Assembly (NCBI GenBank): GCA_964368445.1
Contig: CAYJAY010000002.1
Location: forward strand, 74,111 to 138,110
From: CAYJAY01 sp964368445
Lineage (GTDB): Bacteria > Bacillota > Clostridia > Oscillospirales > Ruminococcaceae
Length of the DNA: 64,000 nt
Direction: 5' to 3'
Part shown: in pieces, positions 17,472-26,353 of the stretch
How the letters are laid out: each line of letters opens with the position of its first letter
How positions within the stretch are numbered: position 1 is the first letter of the stretch
Made by a program: the position numbers and the translations under genes
Notes under the pieces: generated by a model
What the model was told of the DNA's origin: nothing
Database searches by the model: none
The model's input: only the letters and a program-made list of their open reading frames with translations

Positions 17472-17561
17472 TTATATATACCTCCATAATGAGAATAAAA
17501 TTAATAAAATTCTTTTTCATAGTTATTGTATCATGTAAGTTGTAAAACTTCAATGAGTATA

Positions 17562-18224
17562 TTATGAATTTACTGCTAATTGCCCCGTAAACCCAAGATT
17601 TAGTAGCATATTATACGCGTCAAATACATGTTGTGGAATAAATTGTGGTATTTGGTACCCTTTTTTTGCGTAAACATCAATTCTCTGAAAGTCTCCAACA
17701 ACAACTTCTATCGCGGTTTTCTCATCAATCCCTTGTTTTTTTGAAGCTTCGATATACTGTTCAATCGTTTGTTTTGGAGATGTCACAACAATTTCAATCT
17801 CTTTCCAATACACCTTTAAAGCGGCATAAATTCTTCGTTCCATAAACGGTTTATGAACAGCGATTATCTTAGAAACATTAATTTGATTTTTCATAAGCAG
17901 CTCTTTAGAAAAAATAATATTCTCTGCCGTGTTAGTCGATTGGTTTTCGATAATTACATCTTCCGTCGGAACACCGTTTTCAATCGCTATCTTAGCGAAC
18001 ATCTCGGCTTCGCTTATGTCAAATCTCCCTTTTGTGTTTCTCCCTAATCCCCCCGAAAAAAGGATTTTTTTCGAAAATCCAAGTTTATATAGCTCTGCCG
18101 CCCTTGTTGCTATCTCGACATTATAGCTTCCAAACCCAACTATGCAATCGGCGTTAGACAACTCCATGTTCAAAAGCATATAATCCCAAAGTATCGCAAG
18201 ATTTTCGTAAGTTGGTTTGTCCAT
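17562..18224 (-). CDS. YdcF (DUF218) family protein
   Basis: 220 residues with a DUF218/YdcF core: ADCIVGFGSYNVEIATRAAELY, the ILFSGGLGRNTKGRF loop, ENQSTNTAENIIFSKEL and VHKPFMERRIY. These are the conserved Gly/Asn/Thr and His residues of the family. E. coli YdcF binds S-adenosylmethionine; enzymatic function is unresolved. There is no signal peptide or membrane helix, unlike the SanA branch. Confidence 0.85.
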   Translation of the reverse strand: MDKPTYENLAILWDYMLLNMELSNADCIVGFGSYNVEIATRAAELYKLGFSKKILFSGGLGRNTKGRFDISEAEMFAKIAIENGVPTEDVIIENQSTNTAENIIFSKELLMKNQINVSKIIAVHKPFMERRIYAALKVYWKEIEIVVTSPKQTIEQYIEASKKQGIDEKTAIEVVVGDFQRIDVYAKKGYQIPQFIPQHVFDAYNMLLNLGFTGQLAVNS

Positions 18225-18592
18225 CTCTTGACCCGTCCTTTAATATTAAATTTATTATAAAATGATTAATAACCACAAGGTGTATAAAACAAAACAACAA
18301 ATGTTGTTCCCCACTCTTTTGGTGATGATAATAACATTATATCATTTGTTAACCCGGTTTCAATGATAAAACTATTTTTTTTTTATTTTTAATAAATTAA
18401 AGTGTTGAAAAATGCATAGATTTTATATTTTCCAGATATCGCAAAACCGCAAAAAAAATTAACATTTTTTTAACTACGCCTTGTTTGCAATAAACATAAA
18501 ATTATGCTAAAATACCTTGTATTTAGTGAATCAAAAAACAAGTAAAAATTAATTAAAAGAAATATATCTTTAAAAAGCAGAAAGGCAACCAA
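18225..18592. other. Intergenic region between divergent ydcF-like and GNAT genes
   Basis: 368 bp of AT-rich DNA with no supported reading frame. It contains the promoter at 18485-18513 for the GNAT gene and a small palindrome AACAACA/TGTTGTT near 18293-18308. Nothing else is evident. Confidence 0.6.
18485..18513 (+). promoter_or_regulatory. Promoter of the GNAT gene
   Basis: TTGCAA (18485-18490), a 17-bp spacer, then TAAAAT (18508-18513) with an extended -10 TGC immediately before it. Confidence 0.65.
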
Positions 18593-19243
18593 ATGATTAT
18601 ACGAAACGAGAAAAAAGAAGACTACCGTGCTGTTGAGGAATTAACAAGAGAGGCTTTTTGGAATCTTCAAGTACCCGGTTGTAACGAGCACTATATCGTG
18701 AACCAAATGAGAACTCACGAAGATTTTGTGCTCGAGCTTGCTTTTGTGTTAGAGGAGAACGGCAAAATTCTCGCAAACGTCATGTATCTCAAAACCACAC
18801 TAAAGGATCAAGATGGAAACGAGAAAAAAATTTTATCTTTCGGGCCTGTCAGCGTTCACCCCGACTATCAGCGGAACGGTTATGGCAGAAAAATTTTGGA
18901 ACATTCTTTTGAAAAAGCAATTCAACTGGGATATGACACCGTTGTAATCCTCGGTTCACCGAACAACTATATCTGTTATGGTTTTAAAAACGCGATAAGA
19001 TACAACGTCAGTTTCCCAGACGGGTCAGTTCCGACAGGGTTGCTTGTGAAAGAGCTTGTTCCAAACGCGCTTGAACACAAAAAATGGACGTTTCATGCAA
19101 GCGAAGCACATCACATAGATGAGTATAAATTTGAGGAATTTGACAAAAAATTTAAACCTATGAAAAAAGAATATAAGCCGTCTCAAGAACTTTTTTATAC
19201 CTTTGTTCGCTCTTTTGTAAAAAATGACGACTTTCAAAGTTAG
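18593..19243 (+). CDS. GNAT family N-acetyltransferase
   Basis: 216 residues with a GNAT domain (about 1-150). The acetyl-CoA site appears as FGPVSVHPDYQRNGYGRKIL (R/Q-x-x-G-x-G/A). It resembles predicted acetyltransferases of the YhbS group with a C-terminal extension. The acceptor is unknown. AAAGG lies 7 nt before the ATG. It is a single-gene unit ended by the strong hairpin at 19283-19332. Confidence 0.85.
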   Translation: MIIRNEKKEDYRAVEELTREAFWNLQVPGCNEHYIVNQMRTHEDFVLELAFVLEENGKILANVMYLKTTLKDQDGNEKKILSFGPVSVHPDYQRNGYGRKILEHSFEKAIQLGYDTVVILGSPNNYICYGFKNAIRYNVSFPDGSVPTGLLVKELVPNALEHKKWTFHASEAHHIDEYKFEEFDKKFKPMKKEYKPSQELFYTFVRSFVKNDDFQS

Positions 19244-19282
19244 AACGATTATCAATATTTCAGTTAAGCACAATTATTTCAA

Positions 19283-19332
19283 TATACAAAAATCTACCGT
19301 CTGCATAATCGCAGACGGTAGATTTTTGTATA
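19283..19332. terminator. Strong bidirectional terminator
   Basis: Perfect 22-bp inverted repeat (19283-19304 with 19311-19332) and a 6-nt loop. A-rich and T-rich ends in both directions suit convergent termination. Confidence 0.88.
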
Positions 19333-19349
19333 AATTTATTTAAACATTG

Positions 19350-20465
19350 TTACTTTAAATCACCAATTGCGTCTATCAGACGCCAAACATCGACGGGTAT
19401 TCTAAGCCTTACCGCATTTTTTTGCATTCCGGGAAAACCAAAACTTGGCTCCACATACACTTTACGTTTGGCAAATTCCTCAAAAAGATCTGTTTCGGGG
19501 TCTTTCGCCGAAAGCGACATAATTGGGGTTGTGTCCGACGTTTCCCAAACCTCGATGTTTTTCAGGCTTTTTATGAAAATCTCTTTGCTTTGTTTAATTT
19601 TTTTCACCGACTCGCGTAAAAATGTTGTGTCAAACAGCGCCTCGGTTATTATATCATAATGAAGTTTTGGAACGGAAAAAGGAATGTCGATTAAGTCATA
19701 GCTTTTAATAAAGTTTTTATCTGCCACCACAAAACCACAACGAAGACCGGCAAGGCCAAGACCTTTTGAAAACGAGCGCGCAACAACAACGTTTTCAAAA
19801 TCTTTGACAAGGTTCATCGCCGACTCTTTATCCTCCATAAAATCACCATAAGCCTCGTCAACAAGCACCGTTACAAAATTTTTTTTTGCTTTGCGACATA
19901 TCTCTCGCATCTCTTCAAGCGGGATTATCTGTCCCGTTGGGTTGTTTGGGTTGTCTATGTAGATTAACGAATATTCCGGAGTAATAGCTTTTAAAAACTC
20001 GTCGACACAGAATTTATATCTGTTTTCCTTTCTGAGAGGCAAAGGGCAATGTTTTCCGCCGTAGGAATATAAATTCCACACGAAATCGCCAAACTGGGGC
20101 GACACACCCAAAACCTTTGTCCCTTGATCGATAAACAGGCGACACACCCTGTCAAGCGCATTAATAGAACCGCTCGACATTCTTACGTTGTCTTTTGTAA
20201 ATCCGCAAATGTTTCCAAAACGTTTTTCGACACTTTCGCAAAGCGTTGCCGCAAGCGGTTCGCCATAGCTATTTATAAGTTCAAACGACGACGGATTGGA
20301 AAGAGCCAACATCTTTTGTTTTGCATTTTCCGAAAATCCAAAGGGGTTGATGCCAAAAGAACAGTCGATTATCTCGTCTTTTGGAATACCCTTGATGCAA
20401 TCCGGTTGTTCCGAGTAGCTTGAAAACCTAATCTCGTTTATGTGATACCTAAACCTGTAATTCAT
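19350..20465 (-). CDS. HisC/CobD-like PLP-dependent aminotransferase
   Basis: 371 residues of fold-type I. Motifs are the SSGSINALDRV cofactor-phosphate segment, DNPNNPTG, the VDEAYGDF Asp/Tyr pair, and RSFSKGLGLAGLRCGF with the catalytic Lys. The N-terminal IDCSFGINPFG resembles histidinol-phosphate aminotransferases and the threonine-phosphate decarboxylase CobD. No his or cobalamin gene is adjacent, so the substrate is open. It lies 15 bp downstream of an Rrf2 regulator gene, probably in the same transcript, with AAGGAG before the ATG. Confidence 0.85.
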   Translation of the reverse strand: MNYRFRYHINEIRFSSYSEQPDCIKGIPKDEIIDCSFGINPFGFSENAKQKMLALSNPSSFELINSYGEPLAATLCESVEKRFGNICGFTKDNVRMSSGSINALDRVCRLFIDQGTKVLGVSPQFGDFVWNLYSYGGKHCPLPLRKENRYKFCVDEFLKAITPEYSLIYIDNPNNPTGQIIPLEEMREICRKAKKNFVTVLVDEAYGDFMEDKESAMNLVKDFENVVVARSFSKGLGLAGLRCGFVVADKNFIKSYDLIDIPFSVPKLHYDIITEALFDTTFLRESVKKIKQSKEIFIKSLKNIEVWETSDTTPIMSLSAKDPETDLFEEFAKRKVYVEPSFGFPGMQKNAVRLRIPVDVWRLIDAIGDLK

Positions 20466-20480
20466 TATTTTTGCTCCTTT

Positions 20481-20870
20481 TTAATCTTCAAACGTTATTT
20501 CGGAAAGCCTTTTTGAAATGGTCTCCGATATATCGGCATAAACTTTTCTGAATTTACAATAGTTTGCGGCTTCAAGCGAACAGTCGTGGTTTTCCGATAG
20601 GCAACGGTTAAACATATATTTTCCGTCCACCGTCTCGATAACATCGCGAAGGGTTATCTCTTTTGCCGGTTTTGCCAACATATATCCGCCGTTTTTCCCC
20701 TTAAATGACATAGCTATCTTATTTTCACAAAGCTTTCGTAGAATTTTAAGCGCAAACCTTTCGGAAACCGCCGTTTCTTTTGCGATTGTCGACGCTTCAA
20801 TTTTACCATTTTTCTCTGAAAGGTAGGATACAATTCTAACCGCATAATCTGCTTCTTGTGTCATGTACAT
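20481..20870 (-). CDS. Rrf2 family transcriptional regulator with three cysteines
   Basis: 129 residues: an N-terminal winged helix (about 1-80, QEADYAVRIVSYL and SERFALKILRKL) and a Cys cluster C-x6-C-x7-C in the C-terminal part (RCLSENHDC...YC). IscR and relatives hold a [2Fe-2S] cluster with three such Cys, so iron-sulfur or redox sensing is likely, although the spacing differs from IscR (C-x5-C-x5-C). AGGTGG lies 7 nt before the ATG. It is the first gene of a two-gene unit with the aminotransferase. Confidence 0.85.
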   Translation of the reverse strand: MYMTQEADYAVRIVSYLSEKNGKIEASTIAKETAVSERFALKILRKLCENKIAMSFKGKNGGYMLAKPAKEITLRDVIETVDGKYMFNRCLSENHDCSLEAANYCKFRKVYADISETISKRLSEITFED

Positions 20871-20980
20871 CTGTCGTCCACCTACATCAAAATTATATTA
20901 ACCGAAATTTAGAAATGCTATGTTTTTGCTATTTTTGTCAGGGGAATTGGCTTCAGGGTGCAAAAAAAGGTATACCCTCG

Positions 20981-21001
20981 AACTTCACCATAGGTGAAGT
21001 T
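20981..21001 (-). terminator. rpoD terminator
   Basis: Arms 20981-20989 and 20993-21001 (AACTTCACC/GGTGAAGTT, 3-nt loop) directly follow the rpoD stop. On the minus strand a run of seven T follows about 12 nt later. Confidence 0.6.
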
Positions 21002-21002
21002 T

Positions 21003-22067
21003 TTAATCAATAAAATCGCGAAGTTTTTTGCTTCGGCTCGGGTGGCGAAGTTTGCGAAGAGCTTTTGCTTCAATCTGACGAATACGCTCCCTTGTAACCT
21101 TAAACTCTTTTCCAACCTCTTCAAGCGTCCTTGGGTGGTTGTCTTCCAACCCAAAGCGCAGACGAAGAACCTTTTCTTCCCTCGGGGTAAGCGTCTCGAT
21201 GACCTCTTTAATCTGTTCACGCAAAAGAGTTTGCATAGCAGCATCGGCCGGAACCGGCGCGTCGTCGTCCGGGATAAAATCGCCAAGGTGGCTGTCCTCT
21301 TCCTCGCCTATCGGGGTTTCAAGCGAAACGGGTTCTTGTGCAACACGCATGATCTCGCGAACTTTTTCAACCGACATTCCAATCTCTTCCGCAATCTCTT
21401 CCGCAGACGGTTCATGTCCGTTTTTATGTAGAAGTTGACTTCCGACTTTCTTAACTTTGTTTATCGTTTCAACCATGTGCACCGGTATTCTTATAGTTCT
21501 CGCTTGGTCGGCTATCGCTCTTGTTATAGCCTGACGTATCCACCACGTTGCATAGGTTGAAAACTTAAAACCTTTTGTATAATCGAACTTTTCGACCGCT
21601 TTAATAAGCCCCAAATTCCCCTCTTGGATAAGATCTAAAAACTGCATACCGCGTCCTACATATCTTTTTGCAATACTCACAACAAGCCTTAAGTTTGCTT
21701 CGGACAGACGTTTTCTCGCGTACACATCGCCCTCGGCCATTCTAGTAGCAAGGTCTACTTCCTCTTCTGGGGTAAGAAGCGGAACACGCCCTATCTCTTT
21801 AAGATATACCTTAACCGGGTCATCAATTCCGTCTACCATGGAATACTCCAAAACGTCTACTTCGTTTGTAGTGGTTTCGGCTTCGCTTTCCATGTCTTCA
21901 ACAATCTCTATGCTGTTTCCTTCAAGCGTTTCATAAAGCTTGTCGACTTGTTCCGCGTCGAAATCAAGTTCCTCCAGTATATCGTTAATATCCTTGGTCG
22001 AAACCTTTCCTTTTCTTTTTCCCTGTTCGATTAGATCTTTAATAAGTGTTTTTTTATCGCCGCTCAT
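21003..22067 (-). CDS. rpoD: RNA polymerase primary sigma factor (sigma-70/sigma-A)
   Basis: About 354 residues. Visible are region 1.1-like helices, region 1.2 (DPVKVYLKEIGRVPLL), region 2 (ANLRLVVSIAKRYVGRG; FSTYATWWIRQAITRAI for -10 recognition), region 3, and region 4.2 (TLEEVGKEFKVTRERIRQIE for -35 recognition). The long non-conserved insert of proteobacterial RpoD is absent, as in Firmicutes. I chose the ATG at 22067 (AAGGAGAA 6 nt upstream) over the frame opening at 22115. It is the last gene of the dgt-dnaG-rpoD block, 202 bp after dnaG. Confidence 0.98.
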   Translation of the reverse strand: MSGDKKTLIKDLIEQGKRKGKVSTKDINDILEELDFDAEQVDKLYETLEGNSIEIVEDMESEAETTTNEVDVLEYSMVDGIDDPVKVYLKEIGRVPLLTPEEEVDLATRMAEGDVYARKRLSEANLRLVVSIAKRYVGRGMQFLDLIQEGNLGLIKAVEKFDYTKGFKFSTYATWWIRQAITRAIADQARTIRIPVHMVETINKVKKVGSQLLHKNGHEPSAEEIAEEIGMSVEKVREIMRVAQEPVSLETPIGEEEDSHLGDFIPDDDAPVPADAAMQTLLREQIKEVIETLTPREEKVLRLRFGLEDNHPRTLEEVGKEFKVTRERIRQIEAKALRKLRHPSRSKKLRDFID

Positions 22068-22269
22068 GTTGTTCTCCTTAATTATAGTATGTATTTTGAA
22101 TAAATGTAAAAGCATGTGTATCGCTAAAAGTTTAAAAACAAGACAGTTTTCTTGAAAAAGCTTTGTTTATCAAGTTTTTTCTTTTTTTATTAACTTTAAA
22201 TCATCTCGATTCTCGTAAAAAAATCTAAGCTTTTTAATCTTTTGACAATCAACCATTTAACAGATTTTA

Positions 22270-24021
22270 TCAGTTGTTTTTCAACAGTTCCATAATCTGT
22301 TGAGGCGACATGTCGCCTATCTCGTCTTTGTCATGCTTGTCTTTTGAACAGCTTATTTTTTTTGAATAAAGTTTTGCGTCGTCTATCGTAAAATTTATTC
22401 CGTCAAACTTTGCAAGACATCCGGCGAGCGTTGCTACTGCATTGTTTGAAAGTCTTGATGTAATCGAAGAAAGCCCCAAAAAAAGTTCCGTGTCAAATAT
22501 CTGTGTCATCACGGTGTAAATTTCTTTGTAGTCTCCTTCGGCAAAATCTTGTGGCGTTACATGTTGTTTAACCTCTTTGTAAAACTCGGGGTTTTTCGTG
22601 AGAAGAGCCAAAACATATTGTTCAGCGGAAACCTTTCCAATCTGCGAAATGTTGCCGAGCGATATGTTAAATTTCTTTGCCACATCGGACGAGGCTTTCT
22701 CGTCAGCTTTTTTCTTTTTATATATCCTTTTTCGTTTAATCTGTTCGGTCTGTTCGAGTATTGCGGATTTGGAAACCGCCTTAATGTCGTCCGCAACCTT
22801 TCCTGCGTATAGATCCACTTCGGTTTTAGAGCTGCATTTGGAAAGGATTTCACACACAATTTTTATATAACTTAACTTTCCACTATCCGTTGATAGATCT
22901 ATATCTGTCTTTGCTTTTTTAAGTTGATACTCAATTGAGTTGTCCGAACCGTTTATCAGTTGTTCAAACGAAGATTTCCCGAAATTTCTTATATATTCAT
23001 CGACATCTTTTGCATGGTTTATATTTATAACTTTAACTATAAGATCGGTATTTTTAAATTTATCGAGGGCTTTTTTAGTTGCGGCTACTCCCGCCGTGTC
23101 GTTATCATATGCCAGAACAATCTGGTCTGAATACTGTGATATCTGGCGAACATGGTTGTCTGTAAGCGACGTTCCAAGGACAGCAACCGCTTCGGAAAAC
23201 CCTGCCTCGTGTAAAGCAATAGCGTCTAGTTGCCCTTCTGCTAAAATTATGCGCCTATTTTTGTTTGACTTTGCTATGTTCATGCCAAAAAGGATATCGC
23301 TTTTTTTATAAACAAGCGTTTCCGCCGTGTTTACATATTTTCTTGGGCTGTCCTCTTCGTTTATTCGTCGTCCCGAAAACGCCACAACGTTTCCCCTTAT
23401 GTCAATAATCGGGAACATAACTCTATTACGAAAAAAATCGTAGACCGAGTTGTTTTTACCTCGTGCGCAAAGTCCCGCCAAAACCAAGTCGTTTTCAAAA
23501 TAACCTATAGATTTTAAAAAGTCTCTAAGTTCTCCAAAACTATCGGGCGCATATCCTATTCCAAACCTTTTTATTATCGAGTCGCTCAAACCGCGTCTTC
23601 TAAGGTAACCCCTTGCTTGTTTTCCTTTTTCCGAATTAAGACTGTCAAAGAAAAACCTAGCCGCCTTTTTGTTTGCCGAAATTATTGTTGCTTTTTGTTT
23701 AGACACCTCGGAGGTTTTTTCATCCGGAAGCGCCATAGAAGCGCGCTCGGCAAGTTGTTTAATCGTCTCGACATAATCAAGATTTTCGTATAATTTTATA
23801 AAGGTAATGACATCTCCGCCCGTTCCACACCCAAAACAATAAAACGAGGCGGTGTCTTCATACACCGTGAAACTTGGGGTTTTTTCGTTGTGAAACGGAC
23901 AGAGTCCCGAATGAATTCGTCCACGTTTTTTAAGCGGAACATATGACGAAATAACGTCCACTATATCGTTTCGCTCGTGAAGTTCCTGTAGGAATTCAGG
24001 CGTAAAGTTCAACAAAGCCAC
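22270..24021 (-). CDS. dnaG: DNA primase
   Basis: 583 residues. The N-terminal zinc finger has C41, H44, C62 and C65. The RNA-polymerase core carries the TOPRIM acidic motifs ILAEGQLDAIAL and LAYDNDTAG. The C-terminal part is the helicase-binding domain. It makes RNA primers at the replication fork. The start is not certain: the frame opens with GTG at 24021 just after a G-rich stretch, while in-frame TTG codons at the fourth residue could also serve. The upstream gap holds the heptad-repeat patchwork. Confidence 0.96.
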   Translation of the reverse strand: MALLNFTPEFLQELHERNDIVDVISSYVPLKKRGRIHSGLCPFHNEKTPSFTVYEDTASFYCFGCGTGGDVITFIKLYENLDYVETIKQLAERASMALPDEKTSEVSKQKATIISANKKAARFFFDSLNSEKGKQARGYLRRRGLSDSIIKRFGIGYAPDSFGELRDFLKSIGYFENDLVLAGLCARGKNNSVYDFFRNRVMFPIIDIRGNVVAFSGRRINEEDSPRKYVNTAETLVYKKSDILFGMNIAKSNKNRRIILAEGQLDAIALHEAGFSEAVAVLGTSLTDNHVRQISQYSDQIVLAYDNDTAGVAATKKALDKFKNTDLIVKVININHAKDVDEYIRNFGKSSFEQLINGSDNSIEYQLKKAKTDIDLSTDSGKLSYIKIVCEILSKCSSKTEVDLYAGKVADDIKAVSKSAILEQTEQIKRKRIYKKKKADEKASSDVAKKFNISLGNISQIGKVSAEQYVLALLTKNPEFYKEVKQHVTPQDFAEGDYKEIYTVMTQIFDTELFLGLSSITSRLSNNAVATLAGCLAKFDGINFTIDDAKLYSKKISCSKDKHDKDEIGDMSPQQIMELLKNN

Positions 24022-24034
24022 CCCCCATTTTTTT

Positions 24035-24075
24035 TAGTTAATAGTTAATAGTTAATAGTTAATAGTTAATAGTTA
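24035..24075. repeat. Heptamer tandem repeat (TTAATAG)n, about 5.9 copies
   Basis: Exact 7-bp units over 41 bp, ending 4 bp before the hairpin at 24080-24095. It starts about 14 bp before the dnaG start codon. Confidence 0.92.
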
Positions 24076-24106
24076 AGGTGTCGGCTTTCGCCGACAATTT
24101 AAATGT

Positions 24107-24133
24107 GGAATGAGGAATGAGGAATGAGGAATG
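24107..24133. repeat. Heptamer tandem repeat (GGAATGA)n, about 3.9 copies
   Basis: Exact 7-bp units of a second sequence, followed by the GCGGC-TTAC-GCCGC hairpin. Confidence 0.9.
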
Positions 24134-24309
24134 TCGGAGCGGCTTACGCCGCAATTTAAATGACAAGTGTTTCAGATAGTTAAATACTAACATGATAAAA
24201 GCTGTGGTATAGTTAATACGACCGCTTTTAAATATCGGGGATTGGTTGTTACGACTTTGACCTAACAGTGCAAAATTGTTAAGACTTGTATTTAAATTTC
24301 CGCCGGAAC

Positions 24310-24347
24310 GGCGAACATAAATTACGAATTACGCATTACGAATTACG
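24310..24347. repeat. 38-bp direct repeat, copy 1, with (AATTACG)n core
   Basis: This 38-bp sequence is identical to 24434-24471. Inside it four AATTACG/CATTACG units again have a 7-bp period. It begins within the right arm of a CGCCG/CGGCG hairpin. Confidence 0.9.
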
Positions 24348-24433
24348 AATTTCTTGACCTCATCATTTTCCTTTCAAAATATACTAAAAAACAACAACGC
24401 CACAAAATTTTATTCAAAATCTCGCCACAAAGT

Positions 24434-24471
24434 GGCGAACATAAATTACGAATTACGCATTACGAATTACG
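24434..24471. repeat. 38-bp direct repeat, copy 2
   Basis: Exact second copy of 24310-24347, again starting in the right arm of a hairpin (CGCCAC/GTGGCG). It ends 6 bp before the dgt stop codon. Confidence 0.9.
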
Positions 24472-24477
24472 CATTAA

Positions 24478-25479
24478 TTAATATTTCCATCTATGTGGCA
24501 TGAATTTTTTTTCGAAGGTATATATAGCATATCCATCGCTCATTCCCGATATATAATCTGCCGCCGCTCTTTCGAGCGACTCGCGACTCGCAATCTCTTG
24601 ATAGTATTTCGGCAGCCGCTCCATCTTCCCAACATAATAGTTATACAGCGTCGAGACAAGCTCAACCGCCTTATATTCCTCTGATTTAACTGCGTTTGTC
24701 GTGTCAAGATACACCCTTTTAAACATGTAATGGTATAGTTCGTCATACGCCTCTTTAACTTCGTCGGAAAATTTAAGCTCGCTACTCGAGTTGTGAACCA
24801 ACGATTTAATAAGCGTTGTAATCCTTTCGGATTTTCCAAAACCCAAAACTTGCCCAACTTCTTTTGGGATATCGTCTTCTGAAATGACACCCGCTTCAAT
24901 TGCATCCTCGATATCATGGTTTAAAAACGCTATCCTGTCTGCATGTCGGACGACACACCCTTCAAGCGTTTTAGGCCAAGTTCCCTTTGTGTGGTTTGCT
25001 ATTCCGTCAAGTGTCTCGGTTGTAAGATTTAAACCTTGGTGGTTTTTTTCAAGTTTTTCAACCACCCGTATGCTTTGTGCAAAATGTGTGAACCCCAAAG
25101 GACAAACCGTCGCAAGGGCGCGTTCTCCGGCATGTCCGAACGGGGTGTGCCCCAAATCATGTCCCAGTGCTATAGCCTCGGTCAAATCCTCATTAAGCCT
25201 CAACGCACGTGCTACCGTTCTTGCAATCTGCGAGACTTCAAGGGTATGGGTTAGTCTTGTCCTGAAATGATCCCCTTCAGGAGAAAGAAAAACTTGTGTT
25301 TTTTGCTTTAATCTTCTAAAAGCCTTACAATGTATTATTCTATCCCTATCGCGTGCGAAATCTGTCCGAATATCGCATTTTTGTTCTTTTCGCGCTCTTC
25401 CGACAGAATTCTCCGAAAGAGTCGCATATTCGCTTAAAGAATTTCTTTCAAATTGTTCGGCTGTTTCTCTTATATTCAT
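24478..25479 (-). CDS. dgt: dGTPase-like deoxynucleoside triphosphate triphosphohydrolase
   Basis: 333 residues of the HD superfamily. Metal ligands are visible in RLTHTLEVSQ, LGHDLGHTPFGHAGE (about 106-120, the HD pair), IANHTKG and the distal HADRIAFLNHDIEDA. The enzyme hydrolyses dGTP, and in related proteins other dNTPs, to the nucleoside and triphosphate. GGAGG lies 7 nt before the ATG. Together with dnaG and rpoD it forms an order common in Clostridia. Confidence 0.93.
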   Translation of the reverse strand: MNIRETAEQFERNSLSEYATLSENSVGRARKEQKCDIRTDFARDRDRIIHCKAFRRLKQKTQVFLSPEGDHFRTRLTHTLEVSQIARTVARALRLNEDLTEAIALGHDLGHTPFGHAGERALATVCPLGFTHFAQSIRVVEKLEKNHQGLNLTTETLDGIANHTKGTWPKTLEGCVVRHADRIAFLNHDIEDAIEAGVISEDDIPKEVGQVLGFGKSERITTLIKSLVHNSSSELKFSDEVKEAYDELYHYMFKRVYLDTTNAVKSEEYKAVELVSTLYNYYVGKMERLPKYYQEIASRESLERAAADYISGMSDGYAIYTFEKKFMPHRWKY

Positions 25480-25678
25480 ACAAAAACCTCCTACTTATTA
25501 TATAAGTAAAAAAACTAAAAAACCCTTTTATTTTTTTAAAAAATAAAAAAAGCATATATTTCATATTAGATAAAGCTATAATTTTATGAAATACTATGAT
25601 TTTTTCACTTGCGGCGAAGATGACAAACCAAAAAATTCTATGAATATTTTGGAAAGTTCTGTCGCAAATCTGAGTTTA

Positions 25679-26302
25679 TTAAAAAGGCATAAAACTTTGA
25701 TTTTGTTTTAAATTATCTATCTTTTTTTTCAAAAGCTCTGAAAGTTCTTTTGTAAACCTCTCTACATCTTCTGACAGGAATGTAACGGTAAAGGTTACAT
25801 CGGCTGTAAAATCCACGTTTGTCGTCTTGCCACCAATCGCTTCTATAAGGCGACACACGCGTTCGTAGTAACTGTAATCAACCGAAACTTCAACTATCGA
25901 ACAAAGCCTTATAATCGATATACCGGACGCTTTGAGCGCTAGCGACGCCGTTTCGGAATACGCGCGCACAAGTCCGCCCGCGCCAAGCAAGATTCCGCCG
26001 AAATATCTTGTCACCACGATAACCCCATTAAATGTCTCGCTTTTTCGCAAGACTTCAAGTATAGGCACACCTGCAGTTCCGGACGGTTCCCCGTCGTCAG
26101 AACATCGAGAGATTCCGCCATTTTTAAGATAAAATGCGCTACAATTATGTGTTGCGTCTTTATGCTTTGCTTTTATCTTTGCGATAAAAGCCGTCGCTTG
26201 TTGTTCGGTTTCAACCATATCACAATAGCCGATAAACTTAGATTTTTTCTCAACAAACAGCGTTTCGCCGTAGCCTGACGGTGTTTTGTAGCTTGAGTCC
26301 AT
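25679..26302 (-). CDS. YigZ/IMPACT (UPF0029) family protein
   Basis: About 207 residues. The N-terminal UPF0029 domain has SKFIGYCDMV, DATHNCSAF, SDDGEPSGTAGVPIL and VTRYFGGILLGAGGLVRAY; a small ferredoxin-like C-terminal domain (DUF1949-like) follows. The family is linked to translation control in eukaryotes (IMPACT) and is of unknown role in bacteria. The ATG at 26302, after AAAGGA, is preferred to the frame opening at 26371. Confidence 0.92.
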   Translation of the reverse strand: MDSSYKTPSGYGETLFVEKKSKFIGYCDMVETEQQATAFIAKIKAKHKDATHNCSAFYLKNGGISRCSDDGEPSGTAGVPILEVLRKSETFNGVIVVTRYFGGILLGAGGLVRAYSETASLALKASGISIIRLCSIVEVSVDYSYYERVCRLIEAIGGKTTNVDFTADVTFTVTFLSEDVERFTKELSELLKKKIDNLKQNQSFMPF

Positions 26303-26353
26303 AAAAAAACATCCTTTTTTGTCGTAATCCACTGTAAAATACAAAATTCTAAA

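Larger units (their letters stand above)
24022..24477. other. Repeat-rich intergenic region between dgt and dnaG
   Basis: 456 bp without a supported gene. It holds three kinds of 7-bp tandem repeat and four GC-rich mini-hairpins: 24080-24095, 24139-24152, 24301-24313 and 24423-24437. The first two hairpins are each followed by AATTTAAAT; the third is preceded by its inverse (24290-24298). Such material between two co-directional core genes suggests insertion of a non-coding repeat element. Confidence 0.8.

Noticed and set aside
24035..24477. CRISPR array
   Set aside because: The repeat units are only 7 bp and contiguous, without spacers, and there is no cas gene in the window.
25586..25711. 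41-codon plus-strand frame (MKYYDFFTCGEDD start)
   Set aside because: No ribosome binding site upstream, and its end overlaps the YigZ gene in antisense. Left out as unsupported.
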